From Atrichornis clamosus (Eukaryota > Chordata > Aves > Passeriformes > Menuridae), in NCBI GenBank assembly GCA_013400975.1, contig WBMZ01003461.1, forward strand, positions 1 to 64,000: 64,000 nt of DNA. Reading direction: 5' to 3'. The notes beneath the pieces are model-generated. The model was not told where the DNA came from. It saw only the letters and a program-made list of their open reading frames with translations, and searched no databases. Shown piece by piece: positions 45,201 through 54,200 of this stretch; the first letter of the stretch is position 1, and every line of letters starts with the position of its first letter. The position numbers and the translations under genes are program-made.

Positions 45201-48200
45201 TAATGTATAGAATGCTTCATAATTCCCTTTTGGTCCAAACAGTCTTCATTATCTTATTTCTGCTTACCAGAGAACTGGGAGAATTGATTTAAAGCTGTGG
45301 ATAGGTATTTGCAAATCTAAATCAGATGACTGTACCTAAAAACTACGTGTTAGAAAAATTCCTTAAAATAATACTGATATTGAAATAGTAATTCAGGTAT
45401 TTAAGTCTGTGTATAATTAAAAATTAATGCTATTAAGGCATTTATGTGTTAAGATTTATTCTGGATTCCAGACATAGGTGAGTAGAATTTCTCAAAACGA
45501 ATAATACAATAGTGTATCAACTAATTATGAGTTAGTAGGGAATGCTCTGTATCACATGGAGAAATTTTGAAATACATACATGACTGTGTGTTTATTGCCA
45601 TTTGGAAGTCACTGCTAGTGGGTGCCTGATGGCCATGCATATGTTCATTTTCCCCATCTATTCAAAATCTCTTCAATACAATAATTTGTGTCATGCAGAA
45701 ACAAATTAAAGTCTTAGGTATGTTTTCAGCTTTTATGTCTGTTGGAACTACAATGTCACACTAGAATCTTTCTGATCCCTGAAAGTTCTCAGGAGGGCAG
45801 TGGGGTATTTGCACCATGCAACTGGGCAAGTTAAGGAATAGGAAGTCATTGTTCTGTTTAATAAAAGGGTTAGCAAAAGTCCTGGGTTTTGGGTTTTTTT
45901 CGGGGTGACTACAGTGCTAAATATTGGAGAAGAAAAAAGCTATTGGACTCCCTATTGCCTTTTTATAATTTGAGAAAACTTTAAGGTGCCTGACACCAGC
46001 ATTTAAGTACCAAATTCTTCAGGCTTTTTTTTTCAGGCAAAACCCTGCTTTTGAGAGACAGCAGAGCTCCTCTGGTTGTTTCCCTGGGGAAGGATCTCTA
46101 AACTTTTGCCCTTAGTTGTAAATATAAATGTTTTCTGTATGTGACTAAACACTTGCCTACTTCTGTGGCTTAATGTAGGACAGCATGAATGAGAAAGATA
46201 AATGGGTTAGACTGTAAAAGGAATAGCTTCTGCTAAAGCATCTTCTGTCAGCATTTAGAAAAGAGGAAAGTATTTTTCTTAGTTTCATGGTTATCTCAAG
46301 TGTGAGGGACTGTTAGTTGTCGTTGAATAGATAAGAGAAATATGTGAAAATGGATTTCAAATATGCTGCTAGATGTGGTTCTGGGAGAGTGGAATTTGAA
46401 TTTACCATCTTCCCTAGCTTTGAAGGGAATTTTTTCATAGAGTTAAGATGTTTATTAAATGAAAACAATTTCCTGATAAACAGATCATGCAAGATAAATC
46501 AATTAGGGTGATAGTAAATGAGAACACCAGAATACTGTCTTAAACTGATTTTGTTTAAAGGGAGATTGTCACAGACTGACTGTAAAATGTCTGATGGAGA
46601 AAAGATTGCTATAGCTTTATACAATTTAGATATTGTCAAATTTCAGCCTTTGAAGAAGCCCTACTTTTTTTCTTGAGTTCTAAACTGAATGAAATTATTA
46701 AAATTAATGTGATTTCTGTAGTGTAGGAAGTGTGGTGGTCTTGTCCTAAGTGAGCAATGATCTTTTAGCTGGACTTTTTCAGATCCTCTCTCAGTGGAGA
46801 TATTTAATAAAAAATAATACTCCGCAATTAAATATACCCTTAAAAATTTTCTGCCAAGTTTCATGGCACATTTTGCTTGCAAGTGAACATGGAAAAGATT
46901 GTGAGCATCAAGCTCAACACAAACCTCCTGTGTCACCTTTCATTGTATGCTTTCACCACTTCAAATTTCATGCTACTGTGACTTACTGCCAAAGAGGAGT
47001 CATTGTGCCAAGACTAAACTATAATCACTCTTTCAGCTCATCTTTCACAGTGACCCAATATACGTTATAAAACTGTAGGTCTTAATTAAAGCAGTTTAAT
47101 GCCGGTAAATTGTGAGTAGATTTTCTGATCCAGGTGTGCCAGTAGAAGAGCTTGCTGTGGTGAGCCCCTAGTTCTTTGTTACTGTTTTCCTTGCTATTGC
47201 CACTCAGTTGTGTCAGCAAAGCTCCTCTTGTGAGTGTTGCCTGATCTGCTTCAACCAGATAAATACCGTGAATGGAGATATGCTGTACAAATTATGTGTC
47301 GTGTCGTAGTAAGGCATTTTTGTTATCCACTGCATCTCCCACCCCATACCCAAATGAACTTCAGGCATCTGTCCAGCTATCACTGCTATAGGCTTCAAGC
47401 CTCCTTTTCTGATAGGTTTAGTGCAAACTGCAACCAGTAGGACTTGGACATAATTCCTCTCTTATCCAGGTCAGCCTGGCTCATGTCTGTGGGCAGGAAG
47501 GAGTTGAAGGTGATGATTTGACCAGGGCTGTGTTCTGCAGTTCACAGAGTACATACCTACTCGTGCCTTCATAGTAGGTGCATTATGCTCTAAATGATGC
47601 CTTTGGCCAGCATTTAGAGCATACCATCTTCTGTATTGGGTCTCTTACTCCCTAAAATTAAAAAAATGAAAGGAAAAAAAGCCCCAAATAGTTTGGTATT
47701 CTCAGCAGAAACAATAATAGTACAGAAAGGACAGACTGATGTATTTTTGAATTGCATTGTGCCTGGCAACGTGAGGTTAGTCCAACACAATTGATGTACA
47801 ATATCCTGTCTTCAATTCCTTTAAACTGGGAACATTGTCAGTTGCTTCTTGTGGCAGCCACCAGCAGCAGTTGCACCAGAAGCTGTCACAGAAGGCAGGA
47901 AGGCTCGTGCTTCCCTGCTCTGCATATTCCCCCTGCTGGTGTCCAAGGAGCAGAGACAGGGGGAGAGCTGCCTCTTGTGTGTAGAAGGATAAGAAAAAGA
48001 CAGGAATGGGACAGAGGAGAGAGCAACTGAGGGATGAGAAGTTCACTGCAAGTCAGGAGCCTAGGTCAGTCTGTTACTGATGATGGAATTTAAAAGCCAA
48101 GGATGCCAGGAGACCTGATAAGGCCTTAGGAAAGTTGGATCAGAAGCAAAACTGACTGAAAATGACTCGATTCTCACTGAAAACTTGGATATAGCCTATG

Positions 48201-51200
48201 CTTCAAGTTTCAGTGCTATGCTGTGATCAGTGATGATTCAAACTCGGTAGCACAGGGAGTGCTTCATCTCTCACTTTGGAAAACAGAAACTAGAGGGTGA
48301 CAGCCTACTACTCTTAGTAATCAACAATTGCAAAAGGTCTGTGCTGTGTAACTTAACCATCAAACCTCAGCTATATACTCTGTGAATCCCACAATACTGA
48401 ATTTCTGTATTTTAACAGGAGTGAGTTTGCTTTTTGATACGTAGATGGATAAAAATAGTACTTCATATGAACTTCGTTCAGTGAAGCACAACCGTCGTGT
48501 TCCTTGAACATCCAGTACTCAGACATCAACAAGTTAAAGAAACAAGATTGGCTTCCTATAGAGTGTATATTTTCTTATATAATACTAAGATATATTCAAA
48601 AACAGTAATTTGAAAAAGAAATCTTAAGTTTCTTCTATACAGCTGGATAAGTAACTGTTACAACAGTGCAAATGCACCTGAGAGATGTGTTGTCTTGAAA
48701 AGGAATTTTAAATTGTGACTGCTTTCTACAGGGATTAGCAGAATACACAGATGTACAGAATTACCAGGACAGTAGCAACTACATGTATTTTCCACCTGCA
48801 CTGGAAGCAGAGATCTGTGTGTTAAGGGGGAAGAAAGTTACCAGCCAGGCAAGAAAAGACAAGCAGCTGCTGTGCCTCCTTCAGAGGTACTGCATTGCTA
48901 AGATCAAGATGGATAGTCATATTCAAGAGTGGTGGAATAGGGGATCCTTGATACTGTATTTGGCTGTAAAAAGGTAAAAGAGACTTGGGAGATAGAGCAG
49001 GAGGGATCAACTTCATAATTTTGGCCCCCAGTCTCACCTCTTTTTCTCTAGGTGCTCCTGTGGGAAGAAGGATTGGAAATGTTTTCAAAAGTGCTGCAAA
49101 CAATGCAGAAAGCACGCCCTTAAACTGACAGTTACTTCTTCAACATACACTACTATTTGTAGCACTATTAAAATGTATTCATTTTTATATTGTCTAGATC
49201 TGCCAAGTGGTCCACATACTTATCGCTTAGAAGATCTTGCCTATACGAGAAGTGGAGACAAAGGCAATTCTGCAAACATAGGTATTTTTCTTTTCCTTGC
49301 TTTCTGAAGTAAGATTTTCACATAAGAGTTACATATCAAGTGCTAGTCTTAATTTTTTAAAAATCTGTCACATCACTTGATTTTTTTTTTTGGTTGTGCT
49401 GAAACAAAAAAAATGTACATATAGAACAAGGATTTTACTAATGAAATATCTGTAGTCTTCTGATTAGCAGCTGTTGTAATCTGAGATACTGAGAAAAAAT
49501 ACTAGCATGTCATAGTGCAAAGAAAGATTTTTGTTTAGAGTTGTAAAGTTGAGCTCCCAAAAGTTAAGAAATGCCTTTTTAAGGTTTCTTTTACACAGCA
49601 GGTGCTACTCCTTCATGTGTGTATGTTATGTAATATAATTTCTTGGTTGTCTGATCATGTATAATATTTTCATACATTAATTTTGTAAGATGTATATGGC
49701 TAAAACATTGACAGTGTTAGGAAGTACTAAATTTGTTCTCGTATGTACAAGAATGTTCTTACTATATTGCTAATCCAAATGGTATATTTCAGTATGCAGT
49801 CTCTTTACGTTGATTGTGCTGCTTCTTGCATTGTTTAATAATTCCTTCTATTCCTTACTTCTGCATGCAACAATTGGCTCTCTTACTTGTTGGAAGATGA
49901 GAGCGTGTGGTGTTCAAAGCTCAGTATGAATTAAAGGTGCGTTTGGGATTTGATTTGCTATTAGCTGTCATGCTAAAACTGATAAATTTTGTTCATTTGT
50001 ATTTAGGAATATAGTTTTCTTGTCCTTGTTTGTGAAACTGGTTTTTTTTGGGTTGAAAAGTGAAGGAATGCTGATTTTTTTTTTTTCTTTTTCCTTTTTT
50101 AAAAAATTTTTCTTTCTTCATGGTTGACCACTGTTGCAATGTAGCATTGCAAAGTCGTGAGTGATGTAATAGACTGCTTCAGATCTAAAGACACGACTGC
50201 TTTTTTAAGGAACAACAATAACAACAACAACCTTGACCTCTAAGATTAATTAAATCCACAGATAGAAAGGTTCCTGTGACACAAAACTGTTCTCCTGATC
50301 CTACTCTGGATCCTCAGCTTCAGCGTAAAATTAGCTGAAGCTTATAAAACATGTTTACAGCAATAAAAATGTAACTGTGGTTTGTCACACCTACGTCAGA
50401 ACCTCATGCAAGAGGTAGGGCCAGGACCAAACCTTCAGTCGCTGATCATGCCTTCTTGTGGTTGTGATTACTTAGATATCTAAGTCTTGCAAACTATTTA
50501 GGGGAAGAGAACTGCCTGTGGGTTGTTTGTTGCAATGTTGTTGTTCTTTAGGTGTCTTTCAGTGGCAGGAACTGTAGCCAGAAAAAATCCAATAATCACT
50601 TAGAGTCACTTAGCATTCTTTTGTGTCATGCTCCACCCTACGGCTCTACTGACTGAGGGAGAGCTGTCATACTATTGTGTTTTTTATTCAGGAGCTTAAA
50701 GAGGATCCATATGTACAGTTTCAGTTAAGCGGAGGATCTCAAATCAGTTTTGAAAGGATAAATACAAATTGGGTTTAACAGGTCCTATTTCAACTAATGC
50801 CAGTTAATACCTAACAGGTGTGATAGCACGGCATCCTCTCTACTATCCATACCTAAAGAAAACTTTAACTGCTCAAGCCTTGGAGAATTACTTTCAACAC
50901 CTTTTAGAGCATGAAAAACCAGAAGAGGAACTGGTAACAAGGTGAGTAGCTTGCTGCTCAGTCCGCAGTCGTATGGTAGATACATGATGGAATCGGAAGT
51001 TATCTTAACCTATGTTAACATAAATATTGCAAACTTGTGTGTCTTGTCTTTGGGTTTGGGGTTTTTAAATTTATTCTCCTTTGCCTTTTTAAATAACAAC
51101 TTGAGCATAGTCATTGAGAAATATCATGAACTTGGGCCTCTCCTGAAGCTGGACAAAGGCCGTGAATCCGTTTAGTGAAGGCATTTAAATTCCCAGAATT

Positions 51201-54200
51201 AGCATAGTAGTGCTGGGGCTGTTCCTTTGTTTTGTTCCAGTACAGAATGTCTTTACCGACTAGAAATAGCTTCCAATGTCCTCTGAGAAATTTATCTTTC
51301 CATTGGTTTTGAACCATTTGGAAACTGCAGGAGCCTTAGTAACTGAAGCTTCCCAAGCCTCTGAGCCACTGCTAAATTGAGAGTTAGAAATCCGTAAAAC
51401 ATTACCTGAAAGACATTCACAGGGCCAGCATAGTCTGAGGCCCAGACTTACCTGATCATCCGTCAGAAATGTGCCTTATACTATCCCTGCTTCTGCAGAA
51501 CATTTTAATATTTATGAAGTTCACTCACTTTAGAGAAAGTATCCTTCTAGTACCCCACTCTCACCCACTTTTGTGCCACATATACCAAGTCATAATTTAA
51601 AGAAAAAAACATAGCTAATTTCTCTTTTTAAAATCTGAACGATAATACATCCTAAATAGGACACTTTTACCTGATACTCATGTACAAAAGAATATCCTCT
51701 GCCAGCAGACAGCATACATAACACTCTTGTTTTCAAGGTATGGCTCATGCTCAGGGCCCTTCCTGGGGACTGACAAATGAAACATATACTGGTCTTGTAG
51801 CATGAAGTAACAGAGCTCAGTCTCCTAAGGATGTCCAGTGAAACAGTCAAAAGGTTTTAAACCTTCTTTTCTCTTTGAAAACAAGTAAAAGCTTAATACT
51901 GCCACAAACCATTCCACCCTCTAAAATGTGTTTTGATACAAAGTCAGTTATTCTACAGATACGGAGATTTTGCCAAAATCATAATGTATTTCCATGGGTA
52001 GTGGATAAAGTGGTTTTGCTTGTTCAGAGAGCTTGAGTCAGAAAGGTACAGCTTAAAGCTCAGAGAGCCTGGAGTTGCTTTAACCCCAGTCTTTGAATTG
52101 TGAGTCCTGGTTTTGTCTTCATAAGCAGCTCGGTGCAGATCTCACCCACCATTCCATAAGTGCTAACAAATCTACGTGTCTAATAAGTTGTGATACTAGG
52201 AATTGTAATTTAATGTCCTCTGAAACAAAGCAGAGAGGGGAAGAAATAAAAAATGTCTCCTAATGATACTTCTAGAAATTGATTCATTGCCATTTCTTAA
52301 TACTGTTTATGTTCATAAATAGATGTTGAAATTTGCTGTGTCTGGATGAAGCCAAAGTAATTTGATTAAATAGATTATTTGTTTGTGAGTTTGCCTTCCT
52401 TTAATGATGTGATAATGGAGCTCTGTGAGCGAATTGGAAAGCTACTGGGGAAAAAGAATAAAATCTTTTGTGGAAATATTTAGGATTATAAGGATTATGC
52501 TCATGTGCTTCAGATTATGTAGTTTCTTTTTAAATTCTTTATTTTTTAGTTTTAACTGTCATTAAAAATGAGCTGTCTTACTGTCTAGTTTTCCTTCATT
52601 TCCTTTATTTAAATGCTGAGTGGTTAAAAACTGCGTATTAGTTTTGCTGCTATAAACATACCAACCATGGCTCTACCTCACTACAGAACAGTCTGATAAC
52701 CTGTTGCTTTTCATGCTTTTTCACTAAAGGCATTAAATGGGTGTACTAAACAGAGACAAGGTGGGATTCTTTTGATAGAGAACACTGAAAGCTTATAAAC
52801 TTCCAGATTTTCAGGTAAAATAACAATAAAATATGGTATTTCAGCTCCCTCCCCACTCTCCCCTCCATACCCTGAAACCCTAAACTTAGGTGATTGGTTC
52901 CCACACTAGAGTGCTAGAGTACATTCTTAACAGATCTGAGTATCTTAAGATATGAAATAAGAAACTTTTCATGTAGAGGTATTAGGTCAGTCATTTAAGT
53001 AGTAAAACTATCCTGTGAGATTTTGCTATTTTCATCTTCTGAAATACAGTATGTATAATGTTTTGAGAACATTCCAATGCTGAAAAATATAAAAAATGAC
53101 AGGTGATTTCTTCCTGTGCAATGTTTTCACCAAGAGCTGAAGAACAAGAAATGTGGATAGTGTTGATTCTAGATTGCTTTTTTGTACATATATTTATTAG
53201 AGGGGAAAAAGAAATATTTCTCTACAGTAGATCTCATATGCAAACATCTCTTTAAGCCTATGGATTTGGTTCCTGCTTTTCTCTAATGAAAGGAATCCCA
53301 TCTTTTCCATGATTTAAATGCACTAAATAATTTTGTATCATTATTATTTCCATACATTTTAACAGGAAATTCACCAGGAAGCCTGACTACTTTGAATATG
53401 TATAGACAGCACTTTAAAGGAAGTAGTTAAGCAGGCGCCCCGTTGTGCATAAGCATAGGAGCTCAGCTAGAACAGTGAATTTTCCTTGTTTTACTGATTC
53501 CTGTCACAGATACAGTATTCTTTGAAGGCTTTATTTGTTTTCTGTGTTTTTTAAAAGCAGCTCTTTAAAACTTTTGATTGAATTGTACAATTAGATATTT
53601 TTTCCTTTAGATCTCAGTTAATTAAACTTAAGTTGTTTAATTATGCTCAGTAAATGCCTGCCAACATTTTGGTTAATGTATTGTTGCTGCTTAAGACTGT
53701 TATGATGGTTATAGTGGTTTTTCTTTCTTTTATTGTGTGAGTTTATTTGCTATGTGAAATATTTTGGATGCTCAGATATTTCAGACAAGCCTTAAAATAG
53801 TGAAGATGCTGACCTTTATATATTATTTTGTAATCCTAGTTCTGGCTAGAGTATCCCACTGTAAATATTTTCTCAAAGTACGTAAAATGAATGTGCCATT
53901 TTATAATGCTCCAAATTAAGATCTGTTGACTGTATTACGTATTTCCTCTGCCAAAATTACTGCAGAAAGTGAAATGAAGTTCTTCCACTCATTTGTTTCT
54001 GCTTTTATATGCTCTTCAGTTTCTCTCCTGCGTTGTTTCTCCTGATTGATTTTCATGAAACTTCTTTTGAGAGATGACCTACTAAGTTCTGGAATACATA
54101 TTCCATCAGTCCAGTTCTTGTGGAGAGATCTGCCAGTTGTGAAATTGTTTGCTGCCTGGAAATCTTTGCCAGTTTTTCAGAGCAGTATTTACAGTGCAAT

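Larger units (their letters stand above)
44471..49197 (+). other. Intron after visible exon 15 (4.7 kb)
   Basis: It contains two perfect hairpins (44950-44978, 47585-47622). No coding or mobile element recognised, though 47750-48050 is more GC-rich than its surroundings. Confidence 0.72.
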
